61,543 nt of DNA from an uncultured Prevotella sp. Its GTDB lineage: Bacteria; Bacteroidota; Bacteroidia; Bacteroidales; Bacteroidaceae. The notes under the pieces were generated by a model. That model did not search any database and had not been told where the DNA came from. It was given only the letters and a program-made list of their open reading frames with translations. The position numbers were made by a program, and so were the translations under genes. The stretch is taken from the NCBI GenBank assembly GCA_905233825.1, contig CAJOFE010000013.1, forward strand, positions 1-61,543, given 5' to 3'. Shown here one piece after another: positions 51,420 to 60,429 of this stretch. The number at the start of each line of letters is the position of its first letter. Positions within the stretch are counted from its first letter, which is position 1.

Positions 51420-53258
51420 CTACTCTTCTACTACTAGGGGGCAGTCCTCGACGACGTTGGCGCGGTCCTGTGCCTGACTCCTGATGTAGTTCGTGTTGGG
51501 TTCCTCGCCGGCATAGACGGGTGTGTAGTAGAGGCTGACGGCTTTGCCGTTGGTGTCTTTCCTCAGTTCGATGAGCACTTTGTTTGTGAAGATGCAGAGG
51601 TAGCCGTTACTTTCTGCCAGCACCCGTCCGAAGGGTCTTATTTTCTTGTCGAGCGCCGTGTAGAGGCGCTGCAGGTGTCCCTTGGCCTTTCCTCGGTTGG
51701 GGATGTAGCACTCGATGTTGTCTATGGGCTTGTTGATGAACTCATAATCGTCGCCGACTTCCTTGACCATTCCTTTCCGGAAATAGGGGGTGATGTAGCA
51801 GACGAGGCCGTCGATGTTCTTTTCGAGGTTGATGTCCTTTTCGCTGTCGGTGGCATCATAATGGTTATAGTAATCGGGCGAGGTGATGGGAGTTATCTCC
51901 AGGAGTTCCTCCACCATCTTGCCCTCTTCGTCTTGTTCCCTTGCTTTCTCATAGATCCAGTCGGTGAGGGGTTCCTGCTTGGCATTGACAAACTGCTGGG
52001 GCGTCATATACACCGTGAGGCCATCCACGCCCTCGGCGGTGATGTTCAGCTCGTCGGCAATATGGTCGGGCTCTACGTGGCAGTTCTGCACATAGTCCTC
52101 CACACGTGTCCACGTTGAGGTGTTCACCATGTCGGGCAGGTCTTTGACCAAGGAGCCGTCCCGGTTGGCCAGCACCCAGTTGCCGTCGGCCAGCTGCACC
52201 AAGGCATGCTTGTTGCCCAGGCGTGGGAAGTCGATAGCGTGATCCATCAGGAACTCCTCGTTGCCAGCCGGCTTGCCTTCCTTGTCGATGAGGGTGCCTA
52301 TGATCTCGTCGTCGTCCTCTTCTCCGGCTAGCATGAGGTCGTCGCCCCAGAACCACAGCTTGTCGTATTCCGGTGCGAGGATAATGTCGCCGCTGGTGTT
52401 CATCAGTCCGTAGGAGTCGCCTTTCTGGAAGATGAACTCTTCGTTGCGTGAGAGGGTGATGTTATTGATTTTCTTGCTAGGCTTGATGACTGTCTTGCCC
52501 TCGAGGTCGAAGAGGCCGAACGACTTCTTCACGTCTTGGTTGGCGAGGTAGCAGGCGAGGTACTGGCCGCCCGTCAAAATTTTGGTGGTGATGTGCTTGT
52601 GCCCCTTAATGGTGCCTGTTTCCTCGCCCTGGGTGTTCATAATATGGTCGGTCATGTTCTCGGGAATGTGGCGATAATAGAACTGCCGTTCCTCCATGGG
52701 GTTGGTGAGCAACGTGCCGTCCTGGTACCACATCACGCCGTATTCGGGCTCCAGCAGCAGGTCGCCGTCGGCATCGAGCAGTCCCCAGTAGTGGTCGGTG
52801 GTCTCAAAGCGCAGCATGCCGTCGTCTTCCACATAGACGCGGTCAATCTCCTTGCCTCTTACCTCGTCGAGAACCCTGATGACCTTGCCCTCTGTGTCGA
52901 TTATCTGGATGTATTCGCCAGGCTTCGACACGACAGCCTTGCCGTTGATGAAATGATGGCAATACGAAAAGCCGTCGGCCAGCTTCTCGGGCGAATCCTC
53001 GGCGGTGTAAAGGGCGTACAGACCGTTGTCCTCTTCTGCGAAGAAACGGTCTTCGTAGGCCAGCATAGGCTGTTTCTCGAATTCTTCTTCAAAGATGATC
53101 TCGCCCGTGGGCGACAGCATGCTCCATCGTCCGTCCTCCTCGGTCTGGAAAGGTATGCCTGTTACTTGAGGTTCCGTCAGTTCCTCTTTTGACTCACTAC
53201 AGCCGGCCAGCACTACTGCTGTCAGGACCGTGAATAGCCACTTTATCGTTTTCATCAT
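51420..53258 (-). CDS. WG-repeat lipoprotein
   Basis: 612 residues. Lipoprotein signal MMKTIKWLFTVLTAVVLAGC. At least six WG-type beta-hairpin repeats are visible (GRWSMLSPTGEII, HYWGLLDADGDLL, SFGLFDLEGKTVI, SYGLMNTSGDII, GNWVLANRDGSLV). The last third is a separate domain without repeats (LYTALDKKIRPFGRVLAESN). WG repeats are thought to mediate binding; function is unknown. Promoter at 53285. Terminal gene ahead of thyA. Confidence 0.8.
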   Translation of the reverse strand: MMKTIKWLFTVLTAVVLAGCSESKEELTEPQVTGIPFQTEEDGRWSMLSPTGEIIFEEEFEKQPMLAYEDRFFAEEDNGLYALYTAEDSPEKLADGFSYCHHFINGKAVVSKPGEYIQIIDTEGKVIRVLDEVRGKEIDRVYVEDDGMLRFETTDHYWGLLDADGDLLLEPEYGVMWYQDGTLLTNPMEERQFYYRHIPENMTDHIMNTQGEETGTIKGHKHITTKILTGGQYLACYLANQDVKKSFGLFDLEGKTVIKPSKKINNITLSRNEEFIFQKGDSYGLMNTSGDIILAPEYDKLWFWGDDLMLAGEEDDDEIIGTLIDKEGKPAGNEEFLMDHAIDFPRLGNKHALVQLADGNWVLANRDGSLVKDLPDMVNTSTWTRVEDYVQNCHVEPDHIADELNITAEGVDGLTVYMTPQQFVNAKQEPLTDWIYEKAREQDEEGKMVEELLEITPITSPDYYNHYDATDSEKDINLEKNIDGLVCYITPYFRKGMVKEVGDDYEFINKPIDNIECYIPNRGKAKGHLQRLYTALDKKIRPFGRVLAESNGYLCIFTNKVLIELRKDTNGKAVSLYYTPVYAGEEPNTNYIRSQAQDRANVVEDCPLVVEE

Positions 53259-53284
53259 TTCCTTGTTTGATTGGTTAGCTCATG

Positions 53285-53292
53285 CAAAGGTA
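53285..53292 (-). promoter_or_regulatory. -7 box TACCTTTG for the WG lipoprotein gene
   Basis: Exact match on the minus strand, 26 bases before the ATG at 53258. Confidence 0.6.
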
Positions 53293-53377
53293 GTCATTTC
53301 TTTGCAATCTTGGCTGGTTATTCTGGTTTTTATCTTTGTTTAACAGTTATGGAAGGTTCGTATTCGGAATTATTGTC

Positions 53378-53385
53378 TAAATTTG
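53378..53385 (+). promoter_or_regulatory. -7 box TAAATTTG for the SDR gene
   Basis: Five bases before the ATG at 53391; rules out the upstream start at 53271 and implies a nearly leaderless mRNA. Confidence 0.55.
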
Positions 53386-53390
53386 CAGCC

Positions 53391-54095
53391 ATGATGAAGA
53401 AAGCGATTGTTGTGGGAGCTTCCTCGGGATTGGGCCGCGAGGTGGCGCTGCTGCTCAGGGAGCAGGGGTGGACGGTAGGCGTGGCAGCACGGCGTGTGGA
53501 CAGGCTGGCCGATTTCGAACTGCGGGCACAGATTGACGTGACGGCCGACGATGCTGGACGTCAGCTGCTGCAGCTGGTGGAAAGGGTAGGGGGGATGAAC
53601 CTTTATTTTCATGCCTCGGGCATTGGCCGTCAGAACCGTGAGCTGAAAGAGAACATCGAGATGCAGACCACGGAAACCAACGCCGTGGGCTTCACCCGCA
53701 TGGTGGGCACGGCCTATCGCTATATGAGTGAGCATGGCGGAGGACATATCGCCGTCATCAGCAGCATCGCTGGTACGAAAGGTCTTGGCCCTGCTCCCAG
53801 CTATTCGGCCACGAAAGCCTTGCAGAATGCCTATGTCGAGGCACTGGAACAGCTGGCAAACGCCCGCAAGCTGAACATCAGCTTCACCGATATCCGTCCG
53901 GGCTTTGTCGATACCGACCTGCTCAATGACGGCAATCGCTATCCCCTATTATTAAATAAGGAACGCGTAGCGCGCGACATTGTACGTTCCATCGTAAAGC
54001 GTCGCCACGTGCGCGTCATCGACTGGCGCTGGCGGGCCATCACGTGGCTGTGGCGTCGCATCCCCCGCTGCATCTGGCGGAGACTCAGGCTGTAA
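53391..54095 (+). CDS. Short-chain dehydrogenase/reductase
   Basis: 234 residues from the ATG at 53391. Classical SDR: nucleotide-binding KAIVVGASSGLGREVALLL with following RR (NADPH preference), YFHASGIG in place of NNAG, ISSIAGTKG, and active site Tyr/Lys in YSATKALQN. The C-terminus is basic and Trp-rich (RVIDWRWRAITWLWRRIPR), perhaps membrane-associating. Substrate unknown. Convergent with the flavoprotein gene, stops 4 bases apart. Confidence 0.88.
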   Translation: MMKKAIVVGASSGLGREVALLLREQGWTVGVAARRVDRLADFELRAQIDVTADDAGRQLLQLVERVGGMNLYFHASGIGRQNRELKENIEMQTTETNAVGFTRMVGTAYRYMSEHGGGHIAVISSIAGTKGLGPAPSYSATKALQNAYVEALEQLANARKLNISFTDIRPGFVDTDLLNDGNRYPLLLNKERVARDIVRSIVKRRHVRVIDWRWRAITWLWRRIPRCIWRRLRL

Positions 54096-54099
54096 GGTT

Positions 54100-54720
54100 T
54101 TATCTGATGAAGTTCATCCTGACGGGACGCTCTAACTCGGGATGTCCCTCTTCGCTGACGTTCAGCTTGCGAATCATCCAGGCCATGTTGCGTCCCAGCG
54201 TGCGCATGGTCTGCATGCCCTCCTCGTCCTGGGCGGCTTGTCCCGGTGTCTGTCCATAGACCATATTCCAGTACTGCGAGCTGACGATGGGCATGTTGAG
54301 AATAGTGAAGTATTTGTTCAGACGGTCGAAGGCTGCCGAGGCTCCTCCCCTGCGGCATACCACCACGCTGGCACCCGGTTTGAAGCGTAGCTCGCTGCCT
54401 AAGGAATAGAACACACGGTCGAGCAGGGCGCAGAGCGAACCGTTAGGGCCACCATAGTACACGGGAGAACCGACGATGAGACCGTCGATACCGTCCTTCA
54501 CCACCCGCATCACTTTGTAATACAGGTCATCGTGGAACGTACAGCGGCCGCCGTTTCTGCCACACATGCCACAGGCAATGCAACCTTGCACGGCCTGCTT
54601 GCCGATGTTGATGATTTCTGTCTCAATACCCTCTTCGTTCAGGGTTTTCGCTACCTCGCTCAGCGCTGTGAACGTGTTGCCCTTCTCACGGGGGCTACCG
54701 TTAATCAATAGTACCTTCAT
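54100..54720 (-). CDS. Flavodoxin-fold NAD(P)H:FMN reductase-like flavoprotein
   Basis: 206 residues. Begins KVLLINGSPREKGNTFTAL (FMN phosphate loop), has CIACGMCGRNGGRC, a Cys cluster as in iron-sulfur flavoproteins, and GLIVGSPVYYGGPNGSL around the isoalloxazine. Members reduce quinones or other small acceptors; the specific role is unknown. Promoter at 54752. Confidence 0.87.
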   Translation of the reverse strand: MKVLLINGSPREKGNTFTALSEVAKTLNEEGIETEIINIGKQAVQGCIACGMCGRNGGRCTFHDDLYYKVMRVVKDGIDGLIVGSPVYYGGPNGSLCALLDRVFYSLGSELRFKPGASVVVCRRGGASAAFDRLNKYFTILNMPIVSSQYWNMVYGQTPGQAAQDEEGMQTMRTLGRNMAWMIRKLNVSEEGHPELERPVRMNFIR

Positions 54721-54751
54721 AACTCTTCATAAACAATCTTGTTTTGGGGTA

Positions 54752-54759
54752 CAAATATA
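54752..54759 (-). promoter_or_regulatory. -7 box TATATTTG for the flavoprotein gene
   Basis: Matches TAnnTTTG on the minus strand, 31 bases before the ATG at 54720. Confidence 0.5.
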
Positions 54760-54919
54760 GTGATAATTCTGGAAATAGTGCTCATATTCCATCGATTATT
54801 ACGAAACTTTTGTCTATATGTTCGTTTTTTTTGAGAGATGGAGGGCGTAAAGGAGGCAAAAAATGGGGGCGAATGCCTTTTTTGTCAATTTCTTATTCTC
54901 AATTCTCAATTATATTTCG

Positions 54920-54927
54920 TACCTTTG
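54920..54927 (+). promoter_or_regulatory. -7 box TACCTTTG for the His-rich protein and receptor
   Basis: Five bases before the GTG at 54933, again a nearly leaderless arrangement; preceded by an AATTCTCAATT tag. Confidence 0.6.
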
Positions 54928-54932
54928 CAGCC

Positions 54933-55280
54933 GTGAAATCAGACTTTAGACGTTATTTCGCTTCGTGGCTGCTGTTGGCAACATTTGTGCCCATGCTGCT
55001 GTTCTCGTCGCTTCATGTGCACGAGGATAGCTCATTGATGGCTGAGGCAGAGAGCGTCGGTTGTGTTCACCTTCATTGTCACGGACACCTGACGACGACC
55101 GTATCGTGGGTGAACGATTGTTTGTTCTGTCAGTTCCTGACGCTGACCATGCTGACGGCAGCTGTGTTTGGTGTCATTGTATATGTTCATGTATGTAGGA
55201 AGTTTCTAGCTCAGCCTTTGTGTGGCTATCGTGTAGCCTGCTGTGGCATTAATATTACCCGAGGGCCTCCGTCAGTCTGA
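54933..55280 (+). CDS. Small His/Cys-rich membrane protein (DUF2946-like) ahead of a TonB receptor
   Basis: 115 residues from the GTG at 54933; the longer frame runs through the promoter. N-terminal span (FASWLLLATFVPMLLFSSLHV) followed by periplasmic metal-ligand-like sequence (HVHEDS, CVHLHCHGH) and CLFCQ before a second span (LTMLTAAVFGVIVYVHVC). The layout recalls DUF2946-type proteins that accompany metal-related TonB receptors. Inference: metal sensing or handling with the receptor 53 bases downstream. Confidence 0.65.
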   Translation: MKSDFRRYFASWLLLATFVPMLLFSSLHVHEDSSLMAEAESVGCVHLHCHGHLTTTVSWVNDCLFCQFLTLTMLTAAVFGVIVYVHVCRKFLAQPLCGYRVACCGINITRGPPSV

Positions 55281-55333
55281 TTCTCATAGGCTTTTACATA
55301 CAATTTATATATACATTTTTTTTTAATCATAGA

Positions 55334-57544
55334 ATGAAAGCAAAATGCATCATTTTGCCTCTGCTGTGTATATGTACGGCAGTGGCAGCACAAGATAGTT
55401 TAAGGACACATCATCATGTGGAGGATACGACCGATGTCTTTTTCCGTCATCTGCAGCTGAACGAGCTGACGGTCACCGGCGTGACGGGCGATACCAAGCT
55501 GAAGCACGCCACAGCCCCCGTGAGCATCGTAACGCCACAGGTGCTAAGGGCTACGGCAGCCACCAACATCATCGACGCCATCAGCCACCAGCCGGGCGTC
55601 AGCCAGCTGACGACGGGTGGCAGCATCTCGAAGCCCATCATTCGCGGTCTGGGTTATAATCGCGTGGTGGTGATGAGCGAGGGCGTGCGCCAGGAAGGTC
55701 AGCAGTGGGGCGACGAGCATGGTGTGGAGGTAGATGGCAGCAGCGTGAACTCGGTGGAGATCCTGAAGGGGCCTGCCTCGCTGATGTACGGCTCCGACGC
55801 GATGGCAGGCGTGGTCATCCTTCACTCGCAGCCAACTCTTGGCGAGGGCGAGATGCGGGCTAACGTCAGCACGGAATATCAGACCAACAACGGTCTCTTC
55901 AACTATAACCTGTCGATGGCCGGCAACCAGCAGGGCTTCGTCTGGGATGTGCGTTTCAGCGACAAGATGGCGCATGCCTATAAGAACAAGTACGACGGCT
56001 ATGTGCCTGGCTCGCAGTTCCACGAGCGGGCAGAACGCCTCATGCTGGGACTGAACAAAGGGTGGGGGCACTCGCGGCTTACGTGGACGGCCTATCACCT
56101 CACGCCTGGCATCATCGAGGGCGAGCGTGACGAGGTGACGGGAGAACTCATATCTCAAATTTCAAATCTCAAATCATACAGCAATGCCCTGCCTTTCCAA
56201 CAGGTAAAACACTACAAGGCTGTGTGGGACAACTCGCTCAATCTCTCGTCGGGCTATCTGAAAGCCATCATCGGCTACCAGCAGAACCGTCGCCAAGAGT
56301 TTGAGGAGAGTGCTGACGAGTACGAGCTCTTCTTCAAACTGCACACGCTGACCTACGACCTACGCTATATCACGAACGAGTGGGACGGCTGGAAGCTCTC
56401 TACCGGCATCGGTGGCATGTATCAGCAATCGAGCAACGAGGGCGAGGAGTACCTGATTCCTGACTACCATCTCTTCGACTTCGGCATCTATACCACTGCC
56501 ACGAAGGCTTTGGGCAACCGCTGGACATTGAACGGAGGTGTGCGCTATGACCATCGCGAGCTGCATGCCTCCCCCTACCCCTCCAAAGGGAGGGGGAAAC
56601 TCCGATACGCAGTAGCCCCCTCTCTTCTTGGAGAGGGCGGGGAGAGAGGCTTCAACGGCCTGACGGGCAGCTTGGGTGCCGTCTGCAACATCAACGAGCA
56701 TTTCAACCTGCGTCTGAACGTGGCTCGCGGCTTCCGCACTCCCAACATGAGCGAACTGGCCTCGAACGGCGTTCACGAAGGAAGCATCCGCTATGAGGTG
56801 GGCAACCAGCAGCTCAAGGCAGAATACAGCATGCAGGCCGACTTCGGACTCGACTTCACGTCGCAATACGTCTCGGCACAGCTGGCCCTCTTTGCCAACC
56901 GCATTGATAACTATATCTTCACCCATCGCGTGCCGGAGGAGATAGAAGAAGGTTACCTCACCTATGCCTATACTCAGGGTGATGCTCGTCTGCTGGGCTT
57001 CGAGGCTGGTGTCGATGTCCACCCCATCCACTCTGTCCATTTCTCCAATACTTTCTCTTATGTTGATGCCCAGTTACTTCATCAGGCTGCTGACACTAAG
57101 TATCTGCCTTTTACGCCGGCTCCCCGTTGGACGTCGGAGCTGAAATGGGAGCTTGCCCACCATTCGCACTCAACCGTCAGTACGCACGCTGTTCATGAGT
57201 ACCGTCATACCCATCCCTTGCACGGCTTCTCTTTCAATAATGTCTTCATCGCTGCCGGCGTGGACTGTTACTTTAAGCAGACGCACATCTATGGTGCCGA
57301 CGACACTGAGACCGTGACGCCCAGCTATACGCTGCTCAGCCTCTCGGCAGGCTCCGACGTCCAGCTGAAGGGGAAGAAGATAGTTGAGCTATACATCACT
57401 GCCGACAACCTCTTGAACCGTGCCTACCAGAATCACCTGAGCCGGCTGAAATATGCCGACGAGAACATCGTCACTGGTCGTCGTGGTGTCTTCAATATGG
57501 GGCGCAACATCACCTTCAAGGTCGTGGTGCCGATAGCATTGTGA
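55334..57544 (+). CDS. TonB-dependent outer-membrane receptor, putative metal (zinc-type) uptake
   Basis: 736 residues. Signal peptide KAKCIILPLLCICTAVAA, a His motif HHHVED, plug domain (LNELTVTGV TonB-box region, ISKPIIRGLGYNRVVVMSEG, QQWGDEHGVEVD, VEILKGPASLMYGSDAMAG), and a 22-strand barrel ending FKVVVPIAL. No SusC-type N-terminal CNA-like domain. A late loop is strikingly His-rich (AHHSHSTVSTHAVHEYRHTH, near 611-632), like zinc receptors of the ZnuD type. Two repeat inserts: SQISNLKSYS near 273-281 and ASPYPSKGRGK... to GEGGERG near 411-438. Zinc or another transition metal is the likely substrate; not proven. Confidence 0.85.
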   Translation: MKAKCIILPLLCICTAVAAQDSLRTHHHVEDTTDVFFRHLQLNELTVTGVTGDTKLKHATAPVSIVTPQVLRATAATNIIDAISHQPGVSQLTTGGSISKPIIRGLGYNRVVVMSEGVRQEGQQWGDEHGVEVDGSSVNSVEILKGPASLMYGSDAMAGVVILHSQPTLGEGEMRANVSTEYQTNNGLFNYNLSMAGNQQGFVWDVRFSDKMAHAYKNKYDGYVPGSQFHERAERLMLGLNKGWGHSRLTWTAYHLTPGIIEGERDEVTGELISQISNLKSYSNALPFQQVKHYKAVWDNSLNLSSGYLKAIIGYQQNRRQEFEESADEYELFFKLHTLTYDLRYITNEWDGWKLSTGIGGMYQQSSNEGEEYLIPDYHLFDFGIYTTATKALGNRWTLNGGVRYDHRELHASPYPSKGRGKLRYAVAPSLLGEGGERGFNGLTGSLGAVCNINEHFNLRLNVARGFRTPNMSELASNGVHEGSIRYEVGNQQLKAEYSMQADFGLDFTSQYVSAQLALFANRIDNYIFTHRVPEEIEEGYLTYAYTQGDARLLGFEAGVDVHPIHSVHFSNTFSYVDAQLLHQAADTKYLPFTPAPRWTSELKWELAHHSHSTVSTHAVHEYRHTHPLHGFSFNNVFIAAGVDCYFKQTHIYGADDTETVTPSYTLLSLSAGSDVQLKGKKIVELYITADNLLNRAYQNHLSRLKYADENIVTGRRGVFNMGRNITFKVVVPIAL
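56151..56180. repeat. A/T tag inserted in the TonB receptor
   Basis: TATCTCAAATTTCAAATCTC followed by AAATC, read as ISNLKS; the tag type is otherwise intergenic. Confidence 0.6.
56566..56650. repeat. In-frame palindromic GC insert in the TonB receptor
   Basis: Two stems: CCCCTACCCCTCC with GGAGGGGG, and CCCCCTCTC-ttcttgg-GAGAGGGCGGG. It adds about 28 residues rich in Gly, Ser, Pro and Arg to an extracellular or turn region. Confidence 0.75.
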
Positions 57545-57596
57545 TTAAAAAAATAGTTTTTCTTTGGCATTTCACTCATTTATTCGTACCTTTGTC

Positions 57597-57604
57597 GCCA
57601 AATT
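57597..57604 (+). promoter_or_regulatory. Promoter of the SGNH hydrolase gene (TTTG-N20-TACCTTTG)
   Basis: Both elements present with 20 bases between; the ATG at 57630 follows after 25 bases. Confidence 0.7.
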
Positions 57605-57629
57605 AGATTAGTTTAACTACATAGGAGTC

Positions 57630-59477
57630 ATGAAAATGAGAAGAATTGCTTTTATGCTTGGCTGCCTGCTCACTGCAGGAGTGGCTATGGCCGACGGCCA
57701 TTGGGTGGGCACTTGGGGCACGGCCCCGCAGCTTGTGGAGAGTCATAATAATCCGCCATCGCCTGGGCTGGGGAACAACTCGCTGCGCCAGATTGTGCAG
57801 GTGTCGATAGGTGGCGAGAAGGTGCGCCTAAAGCTGACCAACGAGTTCAGCACGGGGGCTACCGAGATCAAGGCTGTAGAGCTGGCCATCGCCAAGACGG
57901 CTGGCAGCAGCAGCGAGATTGACGAGACTTCAACCGTGAGCCTGACCTTCGATGGAAAGGCAGGTGTGACCATCCCTGCAGGCAATAAGGTAGTGTCTGA
58001 TCCTGTCGATTTCCATATCGGTCCGCGTGAGAATGTGGCCATCACCATTCATTATGGCTTGGCCTCCTCGACCAGTGTGAGCGGACATCCTGGCTCGCGA
58101 ACCACTTCCTATTTGAAGGCCGGCAACACGACCGATTTCAGCAATGCCGTCAAGACTGACCACTGGTACAGCATCCTGACATTAGAGGTTGAGGCTCCGG
58201 AAGAGGCTGGAGCTGTGGCCATCTTGGGTAACTCGATTACTGACGGACGTGGCTCTACCACCAACCAGCAGAACCGCTGGGCCGATGTGCTCTCGCGTCG
58301 ATTGTTGGCCAATGAGGCAACGCGCCAGGTAGGTATGCTCAATATGGGCATTGGTGGCAACTGTGTGCTGGGTGGAGGACTGGGACCTGCTGCCGTGAAC
58401 CGCTATCAGCGCGACCTGCTGGGACAGGAAGGCGTGAAGTGGATCATCCTCTTCGAGGCCGTCAATGACCTGGGCGGCTCGCGCAACGGTGTGCAGACAG
58501 CCACCCGCATTATCGAAGTGTATAAGCAGATCATCCGAGAGGCTCACCAGAAAGGCATCTATGTCTTCGGCGCCACCATCACCCCGTTCAAGGGCAATAA
58601 TTATTATACGGAAGACCACGAGAAGGGTCGCAGCACGCTGAACAAGTGGATTCGCACCACGAAGATGCTCGACGGCGTGATAGACTTCGACCAGGCCGTG
58701 CGCAATCCGCAGGACACCATCGCCATGCAGCGTGAGTTCCTCTTCGAGAACGACTGGCTGCACCTGAACGCACTGGGCTATGAGACGATGGGCGGCTGCA
58801 TCGACCTGAGCCTGTTTACCAAGACCGACCCTTTGGCAGCCGACGACGAGGAGGATAACTACGGCGAGGCCCTGTGGATAGAGGCTGAGAGCCTGCCCAC
58901 CAAGACCGTAGGCACGGCGTTCAAGTTGGTTGGAGATGCTGCTGCCTCCGGTGGCAAGTGTCTTCAGACGGTGACGCAGGTCGCCAACGCTGCCCCTGCC
59001 GACAGCGCTTATATGCTTACCTCGCCTTTCATGGTATCCTCTGCCGACACCTATTACGTCTATGCCCGAGTACTTTGCCCTACGTGGGACGATGACAGCT
59101 ACTGGGTGAGCGTCGATGGGCCGATGAGCAACTTCGCTAATGGCCTTCAGACGGAATCCTGGGACTGGAAAGAGCTCTTCAGCGGTTACTTGCAGGCAGG
59201 CCAGCATCGGCTGAATCTGGCAGGCCGCGAGGACGGAGCCTTCCTCGACAAGCTCTGCATCACTGCCAATCCCCAGCCGCCTACAGGCATGGGAGGTACT
59301 TCTACGCCTACCTCCATCCGTCTTTATTCTTCCCATACAGGGGGAGTTAGAGGGGGGCTTAAATATTCCATGAGTGGCATGCCGCTGACGGCTCAGACCG
59401 CATCAGGCCCTTATGTTGAAGTCCGGCGCATGGATGACGGCAGCGTCGTTTCGCGCAAGGTCGTAGTACGTCAATAA
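57630..59477 (+). CDS. Secreted SGNH/GDSL hydrolase with carbohydrate-binding and T9SS-like C-terminal domains
   Basis: 615 residues with signal peptide MRRIAFMLGCLLTAGVAMA. A galactose-binding-like region (about 20-190), then an SGNH esterase domain: AILGNSITDGRG (Ser block I), MGIGGNCVLGG, FEAVNDLGG (Asn block III) and NDWLHLNALGY (Asp/His block V). A second beta-sandwich (about 410-545; EDGAFLDKLCITANP) follows. The end (YSMSGMPLTAQTASGPYVEV... VVSRKVVVRQ) resembles a type A T9SS sorting domain. A palindromic tag encodes YSSHTGGVRGGLK just before it. Likely deacetylates plant polysaccharides and is exported through T9SS; both are inferred. Confidence 0.85.
   Translation: MKMRRIAFMLGCLLTAGVAMADGHWVGTWGTAPQLVESHNNPPSPGLGNNSLRQIVQVSIGGEKVRLKLTNEFSTGATEIKAVELAIAKTAGSSSEIDETSTVSLTFDGKAGVTIPAGNKVVSDPVDFHIGPRENVAITIHYGLASSTSVSGHPGSRTTSYLKAGNTTDFSNAVKTDHWYSILTLEVEAPEEAGAVAILGNSITDGRGSTTNQQNRWADVLSRRLLANEATRQVGMLNMGIGGNCVLGGGLGPAAVNRYQRDLLGQEGVKWIILFEAVNDLGGSRNGVQTATRIIEVYKQIIREAHQKGIYVFGATITPFKGNNYYTEDHEKGRSTLNKWIRTTKMLDGVIDFDQAVRNPQDTIAMQREFLFENDWLHLNALGYETMGGCIDLSLFTKTDPLAADDEEDNYGEALWIEAESLPTKTVGTAFKLVGDAAASGGKCLQTVTQVANAAPADSAYMLTSPFMVSSADTYYVYARVLCPTWDDDSYWVSVDGPMSNFANGLQTESWDWKELFSGYLQAGQHRLNLAGREDGAFLDKLCITANPQPPTGMGGTSTPTSIRLYSSHTGGVRGGLKYSMSGMPLTAQTASGPYVEVRRMDDGSVVSRKVVVRQ
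59331..59365. repeat. GC tag inserted before the T9SS-like domain of the SGNH gene
   Basis: CCCATACAGGGGGAGTTAGA followed by GGGGGGCTTAAA; it resembles half-units of the palindromic insert family (GGGGGAGTTAGAGGGGG). Confidence 0.6.
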
Positions 59478-59520
59478 TCAAATTCTAATCAAATCTTTCA
59501 TTTTTCATCTTTCATCTTTC

Positions 59521-60429
59521 ATGGAGCAGAAACGAATCAACGAGGTGCTGCTGCGCAATGTGGCGCTCCTCTCCAAGTTAGACGAGAAGGAAGAGTCGAT
59601 GATGCCCACCGGTTCGGCACCCCTGCCCGATGTGGAGGAGGTGCGCCGCATTGTCAGTCTGGTCAAGAGCATCATCTTCACCGACTATTTCTATAAGCGG
59701 CAGCCCGAGGAGCAGATACGCCAGCACTACATCGGCGTGAACATGGAAGATTTCTACGCCTTGCTGCGGCGGCAGATAGCACGTGGCCTGCAGTTTTGCG
59801 AAGAGTGTAGCGAGGAAGACGCACTGCCCAGGGCCGAGGAGCTGGCCCTGCAGTTTATCGACCAGCTGCCCGAGGTGAAGCGTCTGCTCTATACCGATGT
59901 GGAGGCGATGTTCAACAACGACCCCGCTGCCACCAACTATGGCGAGGTCATCTATTGCTATCCGGTGGTGAACACGATGACGCACTATCGGCTGGCCCAT
60001 GTGCTCCACCAGATGCGAGTGCCCGTCATTCCCCGCATTATCACCGAGCAGGCCCATTCCAAGACAGGCATCGATATCCATCCGGGAGCCACCATCGGCG
60101 AGTACTTCGCCATCGACCACGGCACGGGCGTCGTCATCGGCGAGACCACCATCATCGGCTCGCATGTCACCCTCTATCAGGGCGTCACCTTAGGAGCCAA
60201 GAGCTTCAAGTACGATGCCGATGGCAACATGCTCAACGTGCCTCGCCACCCCATCATCGAAGACAACGTAACCATCTATTCCAACGCCTCCATCCTGGGC
60301 CGCATCACCATCGGCCACGACTCCGTCATCGGCGGTAACATCTGGCTGACACACGACGTACCGCCTCACTCACGCATACTGCAGAGCAAGGCGGTAGATG
60401 TGTCCTTCCAGGGAGGATTGGGAATCTGA
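59521..60429 (+). CDS. Serine O-acetyltransferase (EpsC/CysE type)
   Basis: 302 residues. A helical N-terminal SATase domain followed by a left-handed beta-helix (HSKTGIDIHPGATIGEYFAI, DHGTGVVIGETTIIGSHVTL, YQGVTLGAKSF, ILGRITIGHDSVIGGNIWLT). It acetylates serine for cysteine synthesis, a pathway neighbouring MetY sulfur assimilation. No own promoter seen; it lies 43 bases after the SGNH gene behind a TTTCATCTTTCAT tag. Some Bacteroidota members are annotated EpsC. Confidence 0.93.
   Translation: MEQKRINEVLLRNVALLSKLDEKEESMMPTGSAPLPDVEEVRRIVSLVKSIIFTDYFYKRQPEEQIRQHYIGVNMEDFYALLRRQIARGLQFCEECSEEDALPRAEELALQFIDQLPEVKRLLYTDVEAMFNNDPAATNYGEVIYCYPVVNTMTHYRLAHVLHQMRVPVIPRIITEQAHSKTGIDIHPGATIGEYFAIDHGTGVVIGETTIIGSHVTLYQGVTLGAKSFKYDADGNMLNVPRHPIIEDNVTIYSNASILGRITIGHDSVIGGNIWLTHDVPPHSRILQSKAVDVSFQGGLGI

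Noticed and set aside
58182..59336. 384-codon minus-strand frame opposite the SGNH gene
   Set aside because: The plus strand has clear SGNH motifs and a promoter; the minus frame has no family resemblance.
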